The notes beneath the pieces were generated by a model. It had not been told where the DNA came from, searched no databases, and saw only the letters and a list, made by a program, of their open reading frames with translations. DNA of 64,000 bases from Paraphaeosphaeria minitans (lineage: Eukaryota; Ascomycota; Dothideomycetes; Pleosporales; Didymosphaeriaceae), in assembly GCA_015832175.1 (NCBI GenBank), contig WJXW01000003.1:1674001-1738000 (forward strand), read 5' to 3'. The position numbers were made by a program, and so were the translations under genes. Below are positions 25,169-36,352 of this stretch, in pieces (the stretch's first letter is position 1; each line of letters begins with the position of its first letter).

Positions 25169-25591
25169 CTAAGTAAGATAGGCTAGGTTCTCCTCTAATT
25201 CTAACTCTATTAGCGTAGCACTCTTTACTACAATAACCTCGCTAGTACGCTTTTTATTCTACGCTAATTATTTTAATAATTAATCTTTTTTTACACGCAC
25301 TACACGTAGGGCTTTAAATACTATATTCTATTCTTTTTGCGCCTCTAATATTTGCGTCTCTAATTTTTTCTTCTTAGTAATTAACTATAAGAACTTATTC
25401 CTAGTAATAGCTACATTACACTTTAAGCCTTATTTCTAACACTTACTACACTTCCCTAAGCTAATATAGACTTTGTAAACACAAGAATGTAACTTACAGA
25501 AAAAGCACTTTAACACTATAACTACTCTATAGTTTTTAATAGTAGAGATAAGGCCGTAACAACGCTTTATAGAATTATAGTTAGTAGGCAT
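25169..25591 (-). pseudogene. Antisense Zn-cluster-like / coiled-coil ORF in Gypsy E
   Basis: On the strand opposite to pol, an ATG at 25589-25591 opens a 140-codon frame ending TAG at 25169-25171. It begins MPTNYNSIKRCYG. It contains C-x2-C-x4-C-x10-C-x2-C-x6-C with all six Cys still encoded (KCFFCKLHSC, then GKCSKC and KC), followed by a Lys/Glu/Gln-rich tail with heptad-like spacing (TKKKKLETQILEAQKE). The start lies only 37 bp from the 3' LTR (25629). The internal stops are TAA/TAG at positions where Gln or Trp would be likely. The same Cys spacing recurs in element D. I infer a small Zn-binding, coiled-coil accessory protein; its role is unknown. Confidence 0.58.
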
Positions 25592-25611
25592 AATTCTTTA
25601 GGACAAAGAAT

Positions 25612-25625
25612 AGAAAGGGAGGGAA
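25612..25625 (+). promoter_or_regulatory. Polypurine tract of Gypsy E
   Basis: AGAAAGGGAGGGAA directly upstream of the 3' LTR, the expected site of plus-strand DNA priming in LTR elements. Purine runs are otherwise rare nearby. Confidence 0.65.
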
Positions 25626-25628
25626 TAA

Positions 25629-26039
25629 TGTTACGTACTAGGTAATAACGTAGAACTTAGGCGCTTATAAAGGTGTAATAAAGCGATAATAGGGTTACAA
25701 ATGTAACAAAGAGACGCTAAGTAACTTAGATTAGGTTATATAATGTACTTAGTTACTTAGCGGCACTAAATAGTAGAGCTAGTTACGTAAAGTGCTTAGT
25801 TGCTTAGTGGCACTAAGCAGTAGAGTAGCCTTAGTATATAGGAACGTAAGGATAGGCTCTCTATACTTATATTTAATCTGTTTATTAATCTATTATTTAG
25901 ATTCTAGCAGACCAAATTATTAACTTATTACACTTTGTAAGATACTATTATATTAACAAGACCTTTCACCTCCTGTAAGTACTCCTGCCTAAGAACTAAC
26001 CTTAACCCTTTAGGACTAGCTACCCTCTTGGATTTAATA
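25629..26039 (+). repeat. 3' LTR of Gypsy E (411 bp)
   Basis: Same length as 19453-19863; differences are mostly C/T and G/A. Followed by TTAAC (26040-26044), the TSD. Confidence 0.92.
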
Positions 26040-26515
26040 TTAACCTAGGATAATCCTTTAGTAGTTACACTTATAATAATTAGATAAGAGCGGATTAGCT
26101 TATATTATAAGAAAGTAAGGTTATACTTATATCTTAGGTCTACTAAGATAATACTTTGTTCTAGGCTTTTAATTCTAAAAGTGTAATCTAAACTAAGGTA
26201 CTAAATCTTTGCTTTCTTTAAAAGACCTTCTAATATAATATTTATATAAAAGCCTTCTACTACTTTTACTCTTTAGAGTAGTAGATCTTTTATAAATCTC
26301 TTATATTTTCTATATAAAGTGTTCTTAATTAGTTTATTACTAATTCCTAAGATTAGAAGGCTTTGTGTACCTACCTCTACACTCTTATTTAATAATTAAA
26401 ACGTCTTAGGAATAAGTCTTTTATAATTATTAACTAGGTAAACTGCTATAGCACTGTCTAGTATTATATATTCTAATAGAGGATAAGCGTTAGAATATAG
26501 AGTAGAGTAGACACC

Positions 26516-26710
26516 TGTTGAAGTAAAACACTCACTTCCGTGATTCTTTCTAGATCCACTGATTCATATCACGGGATTCTTGCCAAGAGGCTTGTTTCTT
26601 TTATATATAGTCTGCCCTTTTAGCATCCTTTCCTACAATTAGCTCTTTGTATTCTTTACAACTCTGCTCCTAAATATCCTATAATAGTTTAAGCCCTTTT
26701 TACTATAATA
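26516..26710 (+). repeat. 5' LTR of Copia copy G
   Basis: 195 bp starting TGTTGAAGTAAAAC, with the left part almost free of RIP changes and the right end mutated (TATAATA for CACAACA). Confidence 0.92.
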
Positions 26711-26724
26711 GTTATAAGCCTAGC
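26711..26724 (+). promoter_or_regulatory. Primer binding site of Copia copy G
   Basis: GTTATAAGCCTAGC abuts the LTR. With two RIP transitions it is the complement of the initiator tRNA-Met anticodon arm, as in copies A and C. Confidence 0.6.
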
Positions 26725-26829
26725 GCTTAGAACGTAAGATAATTCTCTCTACCTACTTAGTAATACTTAAATTATTATATAACACTCTATTTAGAACCTC
26801 TCTACAATACAACCCCTCTATTTCTAATT

Positions 26830-29800
26830 ACAAAAATTGTTAAAATAGTAGAAGTATAGCTTATTAATTGCGCTAGCTAGTCTTACTAGTTTGTCTAGCT
26901 TTAATTGTAAGTAAACTTAAAAGGAATCTAGAACTAAATTAACCTAAAGGCGATTAACGCTCTAGTAATTAATTACACAAAGCTAGAACAACCTCTACTC
27001 CTATAGAAACTATCACTAATTGCGGATACAGCCTCTATAGCGAGTATTTAATTATACAAAGCAGACCTTACTAAGTATAAAATAGATAAAGAGAGCTTTC
27101 CTTTATAAATAGTAGAATATAGAGCAGCAGTTTTAGACTAGTAAGTAGACTATACTAAGATACAGAATCTCTAGACTTAGGTAAACGCTATAGTATCGCC
27201 TAATCTACTTGCTCCTGCTATAATTACTCTAGTTAATACACGCTAAACTACGCTTTAGTCCCTAATTTAACTCTTAAAGGAAGATCTCGTACTAAATAAA
27301 AGAGCTATATAAAATAATATTTAAGCTTTATACTGCGCTTATCTTAAGAAGGCTAAGTAGGTAAGACAAAGTCCTAAGACCTAGTTTAAAGAGTGGTAGC
27401 TCCTGTATTAAAAAGCGAAGACCTACTTAATTAGTAAAATTAGTAGACTACTTACTACCTAAGATTTCCTAGATATAATTGCCGCGCGTATAGCACTAGA
27501 TTAGGCCTAATTAATAAACTAATAGCTAATCTAGGATAAGACGCTAGGATAGAATTAGATTACGCTAGACAATCTAGAGAAGGTATTTTTAGCGCTTATC
27601 TAAGAGCATTTAATCTAATCTAGTTCTAATAAAATAAGTAGGGTATTCGCCACTTTTAATAGATTATTAAAATAATCTACTAACTCTAATAGTTCTAGTT
27701 TGTCTAATTAGACAAAGAAACAACTAAACTATCCCTATAAGCCCTATACTTATAGGTAAAAACTAATAGAGTGCTAAAGACTTTAAACTGCGATAGCTAG
27801 ATTACCTTAGAATAGAATATTATTATTTAATCTTACTAATAAAGAAAAATTAGAGATTCTTAATTAACTTAAGCAGCCTAAGTAGTCGAACTTTTGTAAT
27901 ATAATTACGAAGGTAGAATAGAATAAGAAATAATTCTCTACTAAGACTATTAAGTACTCTAGTAGTATTACTACTGCTCTACTAAACCTATTTAATCTGC
28001 CTATAGATAATAGAGCATTAGGTGTCTACTCTACTCTATATTCTAACGCTTATCCTCTATTAGAATATATAATACTAGATAGTGCTACAGCAGTTTACCT
28101 AGTTAATAATTATAAAAGACTTATTCTTAGGACGTTTTAATTATTAAATAAGAGTGTAGAGGTAGGTACACAAAGCCTCCTAATCTTAGGAATTAGTAAT
28201 AGACTAATTAAGAACGCTTTATATAGGAAAAATAGGAGATTTATAGAAGATCTGCTGCTCTAAGGAGTAAAAGTAGTAGAAGGCTTTTATGTAAATATTA
28301 TATTAGAAGCTCTTTTAAAGAAAGTAAAGATTTAGTACCTTAGTTTAGATTACACTTTTAGGATTAGAAGCCTAGAATAAAGCGTTATCTTAGTAGACCT
28401 AAAATGCAAGTATAACTTTACTTTCCTATAATATAAGCTAATCTACTCTTGTCTAATTGTAATAAGTATAACTACTAAAGGATTATTCTAGGTTAATATT
28501 AAGAGATTAGATTCTAAGAACCTCTAGCACCTTTAAGTAAGGCATGTAAGAAGTAGAGCCCTATAAGCTCTAGTAACTGCAGCCTAAGGTGTAAAGATTA
28601 CTAGAATATTAAAAAAGGATTATAAGCACTGTGCTACTACACACGTAACCTAGGTAATCTCTAGAAAACCTAGAGAACAATTACTTAGTCCATTTTACTT
28701 ATTATCCTAGAATCTATTTAATATACCTACTGCTTAAAATAGAGAAAACTAGGTTTTGCTAATTAAAGAAGATTTTAGCAAAAAACCTTACATTTTTAAT
28801 CTTAGAACAAAGACGCTTTCTAAGATAATAAGAGTGTAGCAGGATTTCTTAGCTCTTGTTAATACAAAATATAAGCTTTAAATTACAAAAATCTACTAAA
28901 ATAATAATACAGCAACACTTCTATAGAGAGGGAAATCCTAGTACAAATTTTAGGCTAATTAGGAAGAGATAACAATTAGCAGACTACCGCCTTATACGCA
29001 TAAGCCTAATAGCGCTATAGAAAGAGTAGGCTAAGAGCTTATAATAAAAGTAATTAAAATATAAATAAGCGCAAATCTACTATTAAATCTCTAGCCTAAG
29101 ATTATATAAGTAGTATGCTAGTTCTAAGGAATAATTCCTAGCTTAGTATTAGACTATTAATCACCTAATAAAACGTTAGATACTTAGTTTAGACAATATT
29201 TTTATTATTTCAAACTAGTAAAAACACAATATAGGACAGCTAATCTTTGTCTAAACTAGAGTGCTATCTACGCCTATAGCTGCTAAGCTTACCCTTTAGA
29301 TTAGGAGTGTACAGCTAGGCGAGACAGAAGAGGATTTAAAGTAAATCCTAGGGGCTATATTAGATACTTAGTAGGCTACAAAGCTTCTAATATTTACTAA
29401 ATATAGATTCTCTAGCTTAATTAGGTAATTACTACATAAAATGTAAGGTTTAATAAGTCCTTGTTCTATAAAGGATTAGAGGAATAATCTATTCTAAAGA
29501 TAAAAGTGTTAAAAATAGTAGAAAGCCTCTAAAAAAAAGAGCTAAACAATCTAGAAGAAGTGTATAAAAACGCGCTTAATATTCTTCCTAAAACAAATAA
29601 GTATATAAGAACTACTACTAGACCTATAGGTAACCCTTAAGTAATTAAAAGCAAAGCAGGCTAGCTAAGTAATTAGAAACCTAAGGTACCTACTACTAAG
29701 CAAGCTATAGGCTTAGCTAGCTAGTAGCTAAGAATTCGCTTAAGTAGGAAAGGAAGCACAGGACTTATAACCCTTAATTAGACACTAGAGCTAGGTAATC

Positions 29801-31914
29801 TTAGGGGTGATCTATTAAGTAATTAAGAGATATCTAGTAGCCACCAGAATACTACTAAGAGAGCTGGCCCACTAGAATCTAGGGATTTAATACCCTATTT
29901 ATTAGTAGAAACTAATTAGGTTACTAATTAACCTAGCGCAGATAACTTAATTACGCTAGATAAAGTAGATAACCTACTAGCGCACTAAAAGCAAAGGTAG
30001 ATCTATCTAGAGGTAAGTAGAACAAGTAGGCGAAATTATAGTAAAGCACTAGAAATTAACTAACTAATAAATCACTATCTGCTATTACAAAGATTAAAGA
30101 AGCAAAATAATTAGAATAATTAGCTAGGGAGTAGGTAGAAGCTAGGTGCTTATACACTAATTACTAATTATTTTTAAAGTAATCTTAATATAATATTAGA
30201 GCACACGTTTATACTAGAAGTAGCAAAGGCCTAGTCTAAGTAAGAAGAATATATTACACTAAATGTAATAGTATTTGCTTCTATACTTAGAAAGGCGCCT
30301 AGAGCGTCTTATGCAGCTTAGACTTACAGAAATAAGCTTACACTAGAGCTAACCCTATAAAAACACCTTTATAATTATCTATATAGGAAGCTATTCCTCC
30401 TTACTGCTTATAAGAAGATCTTAACTTTATAAAATAAAGGTACCTAGATAGAGATTAAATAATTAGAGGTGTTAGAGTAACTACTCCCTTTAAAGTAGGT
30501 CTTTACCTATAAGTTTAATTAAAATAGATACTTTAAAAAGTGTAAAGCTCAAATTATTATAAAAGGAGATCTTTAGAAAAAGAATACTCTCTACTCTACT
30601 TATACTACTACCCTAGCAGTAAGATCTTTTTAATTAGCTATAGCTCTAGTAGCAGAATTTAATCTAGAAATCTTATAATTTAATGTAGTAGGAGCGTTTC
30701 TAAATACTCTTATTACAGCCGCTAATCTAGTAACTTATAAATTACTTAATAGTTTTAAAAAGCTAGAAAAGTGTGTAAGATTAAATTAAGCTTTGTATAG
30801 CTTAAGAGATTTACTACTTCTTTAGTATAAAGAATTTATAGGATTACTTTAATCTTATAGACTTTTAGCTTTGCTAGAAGAGCTATGCCTTTTTTTTAAT
30901 AGTAATTAAAGTATTATTATTCTATTTTATATTAACAATATTCTTCTTCTCTATTATAAGAGTAAAGAGAAAGAAGCCCTAGATTTTTAGAAGAAGATCG
31001 CGAATAAATATAAGATTAAATTAAAAGGACTAGTAGAGTGGTTCCTAAGTGTTTAAGTAATTAGGGACAGAAAAGCAAGATTAATTTCTCTAGTCTATAA
31101 TACCTACATTAATAAGATTATAAAAAAGTTTAACTTTTTAAACTCTAGAAGCTTCCCTCCTACACCTTTATTAGTAGAAGATCTTGTTCTAAGCATAGGA
31201 AAAGCTACTCCTTAACAAATAAAGCTCTTTTAAGAAGAGGTAGGATTAGCTCTCTATATAGTAATTATACTACGCCTAAATATAGCCTTTGCAGTGTTAA
31301 AGCTATCACACTTTCTAACAAATCTAAGTAAAGAACACTTTACTACTATTAATTATGTGATCCTTTACCTCTATTAAACTAGATAGTAGGCTATAGTCTT
31401 TAGAGGCTACAATAGACCTAATCTGCTAATATATAGAGATGCCTTATTTACTAATAATCTAATATCACAGCGATCTTCCTATGAATATATTATCCTATTA
31501 TTTAGAGGAGCTATCCTATAGAAAGCAGCTTAACAAAACACAATTACCACTTTAATAATAGAAGCAGAGCTTCTAGCGCTTAAATATATAAATAAAGAAG
31601 CTATAGTAATTAAGAGATTCTTTACTAAGCTTACTCTAGATCTAGGACTTTTATAGAAGGTCTATTATAACAATCTTTAAACTATTTATTTAGTAATTAG
31701 AAAGAACAAAAGAATCACTACTTAACTACGCTATATAGATATTTAGAATATGTAGTTGTGGCAAGAGTATATAAAAGGATTGTTTTAAGTAAAATATCTT
31801 CTAACTAGCGAAATGCTAGTAGATAGCCTTATAAAGGCTCTTACTTATTAGTAGTTTAATAGATTTAAAAGGCTATTAAATTTATAAGATATAAGCAAAA
31901 TAATTATAGAATAA
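26830..31914 (+). pseudogene. Copia Gag-Pol polyprotein remnant of copy G
   Basis: One plus-strand frame can be followed almost continuously, broken by TAA/TAG only. Landmarks: protease-like ILDSATAVYL near 28070-28100; a GAG-pre-integrase/integrase zinc region near 28505-28590 with the H...H spacing of LWH..LGH motifs; integrase core to about 29300; reverse transcriptase about 30450-31050 with the YVDD box changed to YINN at 30928-30939; RNase H with IEAELLALKYINKEAI near 31560-31610; and a terminal motif LVDSLIKALTYQQFNRF near 31815-31865. Integrase before reverse transcriptase marks it as Copia (Pseudoviridae-type order). A Lys/Arg-rich stretch follows at about 31970-32060 and may be a basic tail or chance. 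Dead element. Confidence 0.85.
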
Positions 31915-31979
31915 GAGTAGGTAAGTAGAGAAATAATCTATTAACTACTTAGAATTATTAATTTAGAGCTAGGAAATAA

Positions 31980-33521
31980 GAAAAAAAAAAGAAAAAAAAG
32001 AAAAGATTAGAAAGAGAATAGGAATTAGAGGAAGAGGAGATTAAAGAGCTTATCTATAAGTATATAGACCCTCTTCCTTCTCTACTTAATTATAGGGGTG
32101 CGAGAATCTCCCCTATAATTAGTAGTAGGAGATTCTCCTTATTCTTCTCCTCTCTTCCTCTCTATAGTAAGTAATTCCTTACCCTATCTACCTTTCTTTT
32201 AATTAGTAGTAGGTAATAGCTTACCCTAGCCTCCTCTTCTTTAATTAGTAAGAGGAAAAGCACTTACCTAGCCTTTACTTTACTTTAGAGCTAATAGGCT
32301 ACTTATCTAGCTATTTTAATTAGGGTATTAGCTGTAACTACGCTGCTCCTTAATAGGTAGAGTAAGAGAGTAATTACCCTATCTTTTACTAAGGATTAGC
32401 TAAGAGAGAGGGAGTAAAATAGTAGCTACGTACTAAGCTTACTTCTCCTAACTACTAGTAGGAAAAAGACTTTATAAGGCTATCTTAACCTTCTTATATA
32501 GCTTAGTAATTAGCCTCTCCTATAAAAAGTATTAGCTAAATCTAGAAAGAATCTTAAAATAAAAGCTTATATTAGCACTATTTAATAGTTAATAGTAGAT
32601 AAAATCTATAGCTAGAGTCTAAATATACGGCTAGCTATAGAAATAATTAGTAAAATTAGCTAAAGTGATAGAATAACTCTATATATAGTAGTGTAAAAGT
32701 AAGTAAAATAGGCATAGTAGTACCTACTTAAGCTTAAAGTGTTATTATAGTAGTGTTTATTGCTCTTTCTTACTAGAGCTCCTTTTAAGTAGCCTAAGTA
32801 GCTTACTTATCTAAGAGCACTAAGTAATTGCTAAGGGTCTAAAACTAGGGTAGAAGGAGCTAGTAAAGTAGAAAGATCTTAGTAGGAAGATTAAGAGCTT
32901 TATTTAGTAGCTTTTACAGCCTTTACTATGCGTGCTTTAGCTAAGTTATTAAATATCTAAAAGAGTTAGTAAAGCTCTAAATAATAGAAAGAGCGTAAGG
33001 TAATAATTAGAAGAAGATAACCTACTATAAAGTAGTAGGATTTAAAGGCTTAAACTAGTAGGCTTAAATTAGATAGGAGGTTAAAGCGTTAAAAGTGAAA
33101 GATTAAAGAGAGAAGATTAAGCGCTAGCAAAGGGCTTATATACTCTACTACCTATCTAATTATTAAGCGCTAAATACGCTTCTTCCTTACTACTTATTTC
33201 TCTTACTACTACTCCTTTTTAATTAAAACGCGCCTACCTATTGTACTTACTAGCTAGTAAGAGCGGGGAAATTACTTTATAGTTAATAGGAAGTAAGCGA
33301 AAAGAGCAGTAGAATAAAAGTGTTTACACTCTAGGCCTTTATACCACGCTTATAAGCTCCTAACCCACTAGAAGAAGAGATTCTAGACACGATTTATAAT
33401 AGGATTTGTGATTTAAAAGATAAACAGCGATTGTTTTACTATTACAATAAATAGGGGGTAATAGAATTACTGTTCTTAAGATTAGGAAGGATTTAGACGA
33501 TTATAGATTACTTCTTAAAAT
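31980..33521. other. Long 3' non-coding region of the Copia family
   Basis: About 1.5 kb between pol and the 3' LTR, shared by copies A (1008-2690), B and C (14290-16020). It contains a purine-rich run (31980-32050), a minisatellite (about 32160-32290) and many CTAG and TTAG words. I see no convincing gene. A 71-codon frame on the opposite strand (14308-14523 in C, 8318-8533 in B) recurs but has no ATG. Confidence 0.5.
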
Positions 33522-33547
33522 AGGTGATCCGCTTTAAGCAATCACCT
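33522..33547. repeat. 26-bp imperfect palindrome next to the Copia 3' LTR
   Basis: Arms AGGTGATCCGC and GCAATCACCT around a short TTTAA core; in less mutated copies the right arm is GCGATCACCT. It is found at the same place, 8 bp from the LTR, in A (982-1007), B (8555-8580) and C (14261-14286). As RNA it would form a stable stem-loop just upstream of the polypurine tract. Confidence 0.7.
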
Positions 33548-33555
33548 AGAGGGTG

Positions 33556-33750
33556 TGTTGAAGTAAAACACTCACTTTTGTGATTCTTTCTAGATCTACT
33601 AATTCATATTACAGGATTCTTGCTAAGAGGCTCGTTTCTTTTGTATATAGTCTGCCCTTTTGGCATCTTTTTCTACAATCAGCTCTTTGTATTCTTTACA
33701 ACTCTGCTCCTGAATATCCTGTGATAGTTCGAGCCCTTTTTACCACAACA
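33556..33750 (+). repeat. 3' LTR of Copia copy G
   Basis: 195 bp, TGTTGAAG...CCACAACA, well preserved; followed by the TSD ACACC. Confidence 0.92.
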
Positions 33751-33755
33751 ACACC

Positions 33756-34955
33756 TAATACTCTATTGTCTGTAGGCTGATTAAATAGGTTTAGTAGAGT
33801 AGTAGTAATACTACTAGGATACTTAATAGTTTTAGTAGAGGATTATTTCTTATTCTATCCTGCCTTTATAATTATATTACAAAAGTTTAACTACTTAGGC
33901 TGCTTAAGTTAATTAAGAATCTCTAATTTTTCTTTATTAGTGAGATTAAATAATAATATCCTATTCTAGGGTAATCTAGCTATTGTGGTTTAAAGTCTTT
34001 AGCACTCTATTAGTTTCTACCTATAAGTATAGGGCTTATAGGGACAGTTTGGTTATTTCTTTGTCTAATTAGACAAACTAGAACTATTAGAGTTAGTAGA
34101 TTGTCTTAATAATCTATTAAAAGTAGCGAATACCCTACTTATTTTATTAGAACTAGATTAGATTAAATGCTCCTAGATAAGCGCTAAAAATACTTTCCCT
34201 AGATTATCTAGCGTAATTTAATTCCGTTCTAGTGTCTTATTCTAGATTAGCTATTAGTTTATTAATTAGGCCTAATCTAGTGCTACACGCGCGGCAATTA
34301 TATCTAGGAAATCTTAGGTAGTAAGTAGTGCGCTAATTTTACTAATTAAGTAGGTCTTCGCTTTTTAATAGAGGAGCTACTACTCTTTAAACTAGGTCTT
34401 AGGACTTTATCTTGCCTACTTAGGCTTCTTAAGATAAGCGTAGTATAAAGCTTAAATATTATTCTATATAGCTCTTTTATTTAGTGCGAGATCTTCCTTT
34501 AAGAGTTAAATTAGGGACTAAAGTATAGTATAGCGTGTATTAACTAGGGTAATTATGGCAGGAGTAAGTAGATTAGGCGATACTATAGCGTTTACCTAAG
34601 TCTAGAGATTCTGTATCTTAGTATAGTCTACTTACTAGTCTAAAACTACTACTCTATATTTTGCTATTTATAAAGGAAAGCTCTTTTTATGTATTTTATA
34701 CTTAGTAAGCTCTGCTTTGTATAATTAAATACTTACTATAGAGGCTATATCTATAATTAGTAATAGTTTTTATAGGAGTGGAGGTTATTCTAGTTTTATA
34801 TAATTAATTACTAGAGCGTTAAACGCCTCTAGGTTAATTTAGTTCTAGATTTCTTTTAAGTTTACTTAGAATTAAAGCTAGATAAACTAGTAGGGCTAGC
34901 TAGTGCAATTAACGAGCTGTACTTCTGCTATTTTAATAATTTTTGTGATTAGAAA
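33756..34955 (-). pseudogene. Copia Gag remnant of copy C, 5' portion
   Basis: Minus-strand continuation of the C polyprotein beyond copy G, collinear with 6600-7795 of copy A and with about 26830-28030 of copy G. Many Gln-rich stretches are now TAA/TAG. No start codon is recognisable. Confidence 0.75.
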
Positions 34956-35066
34956 TAGGGGGGGTTATATTATAGAGAGGTTCTAAATAGAGTGTTATAT
35001 AATAATTTAAGCGTTACTAAGTAAGTAGGGAGAATTGTCCTATATTCTAAGCGCTAGGCTTATAAC

Positions 35067-35261
35067 TGTTATGGTAAAAAGGGCTTAAACTATTATAGGA
35101 TATTTAGGAGTAGAGTTATAAAGAATACAAATAGCTAATTATAGGAAAGGATGCCGAAAGGGTAGACTATATATAAAAGAAACGAGCCTCTTGGCAAGAA
35201 TCCCGTGATATGAATTAGTGGATCCAGAAAGAATTACGGAAGTGAGTGTTTTACTTTAACA
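35067..35261 (-). repeat. 5' LTR of Copia copy C
   Basis: 195 bp, followed by the TSD ATAGT at 35262-35266. The primer binding site lies at 35053-35066. Confidence 0.9.
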
Positions 35262-36352
35262 ATAGTTAATCTTGTAATTCTATAATGTTTAGTAGTAGAT
35301 ATTAGTTCTTTATTATTATATTATTAAGTTGTTAGTAGTTAACGCATAGTTTGTTAAATTTATTCTTTTTCTTAATAAATATAAAAGGACTTACTACTAG
35401 TAACTTTAATAGTTATATATATCCTTTCTTAAGGTTTGTCTTAATAAAATCGCGTTCTTTAAGGAATTCTTCTCCTATCGTACTATATAGTAGTCTAAAG
35501 GGTAGCGTCTTCCCTTCTTCTAGGTCTATTATAAGATCCTAGGGTTAATATTCTAGTAGGTTTGCTTTTCCTTTATTTTCTATAAATATATATGTCTATT
35601 TCCTGTACTCTCTTAGTAAGGTAAAGGGTATACTGTTGTTCTCCTTCTTACACTTTTTAATCTAGTAGTTCCTACTAGCGTCTACTAAAGTATGCTTCTG
35701 TTTTTTAACTATCTATTACAGTATTATATTGTTAATAACTCCCTTATCTACTATTATTTTTAGTTAATATATAGGCTTTGCTTATAATGCACAATTATAG
35801 TGTTTAAATAATATTTTCTTTATACCCTAGTGAATCTGCGAGTTATGTATTATTAACTAAGGTAATGTTAAGACTATTTTATACTTAAAATCTAGTAAGA
35901 TATTTAAAGTAAGTTCCTTTCTATATCCTTAGACTGTTATTATAGTAGTAACCTCCTAGTATATCTAAGGTGTCTTAGGCATTAGGGATCTATTCGCGAT
36001 ATCAATAATATAGGGTACTTTTTTCTCTAATATTATAAGTCCCGCTTATCTTACTATCTAATAAGATATAAAGTTCTTTCCTACTTTTAAGTCTATAAGA
36101 GCTTAAGCCTATATTTATTTAAGCTGTACTAGTAGCTTAACTAATACTATACTTACTGTAGTATTTAATTTAATAAAGGCGTTTTCTTGTCTAAGTTTAG
36201 GCCTAAAAAAGACATCTATTTATATAGGTTATAGTTAAGTTCTAGTGCCTAGTATGCATTTCTAAGCATCTGCTTCTGTTATTATTCTTAAGTACGTAGC
36301 TTATATAGATTATTTTTCTCTTCTTCTTGTAAAGATGTTCTACTGTTTTTCC
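35262..36352 (-). pseudogene. Gypsy D remnant: N-terminal reverse transcriptase, protease and late gag
   Basis: Continues element D leftwards of its reverse transcriptase, matching E from about 22660 back to about 21560 in inverted orientation. Runs such as CTTCTTCTTG near 36320-36330 correspond to the acidic GAAGAAGAAG region of E. The match ends at about 36352, where F1 begins. Confidence 0.75.

Larger units (their letters stand above)
19453..26039 (+). mobile_element. Full-length Gypsy chromovirus E (6.6 kb)
   Basis: LTRs of 411 bp at 19453-19863 and 25629-26039, TSD TTAAC at 19448-19452 and 26040-26044, inserted in Copia copy C at a site continuous in copy A near 6115-6125. Internal order on the plus strand is gag with a CCHC knuckle, protease, reverse transcriptase, RNase H, integrase, chromodomain, then an antisense frame, a purine tract and the 3' LTR. 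It is among the less damaged Gypsy copies of the window, but pol still has many stops. Confidence 0.93.
26516..33750 (+). mobile_element. Full-length Copia copy G (7.2 kb), nested in copy C
   Basis: LTRs at 26516-26710 and 33556-33750, TSD ACACC at 26511-26515 and 33751-33755. The uninterrupted target is visible in copy A near 6588-6600. The element is opposite in orientation to its host. It lacks roughly 80 bp, around 33480, of the 3' region present in the other copies. It gives the clearest reading of the family polyprotein. Confidence 0.93.
14058..35261 (-). mobile_element. Copia copy C, full length but carrying two nested insertions
   Basis: LTRs at 14058-14252 and 35067-35261 with TSD ATAGT on both sides. 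Removing E (19453-26039 plus one TSD) and G (26516-33750 plus one TSD) leaves about 7.4 kb that is collinear with copy A. Coding strand minus. It is itself inserted in the reverse-transcriptase region of Gypsy D. Confidence 0.92.
10373..36352 (-). mobile_element. Gypsy (chromovirus-type) element D, 5'-truncated and split by Copia C
   Basis: Pieces at 10373-14057 and 35262 to about 36352 join across Copia copy C: the target ATAGT is duplicated at 14053-14057 and 35262-35266, and the surrounding text matches the continuous pol of element E near 22640-22690. The coding strand is minus. From left to right lie the 3' LTR, an antisense reading frame, chromodomain, integrase, RNase H and reverse transcriptase, then, beyond C, the protease/gag side. 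It stops near 36352 at a junction with F1, so its 5' LTR and most of gag are absent. A solo Copia LTR sits inside it at 12481-12675. Confidence 0.82.
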
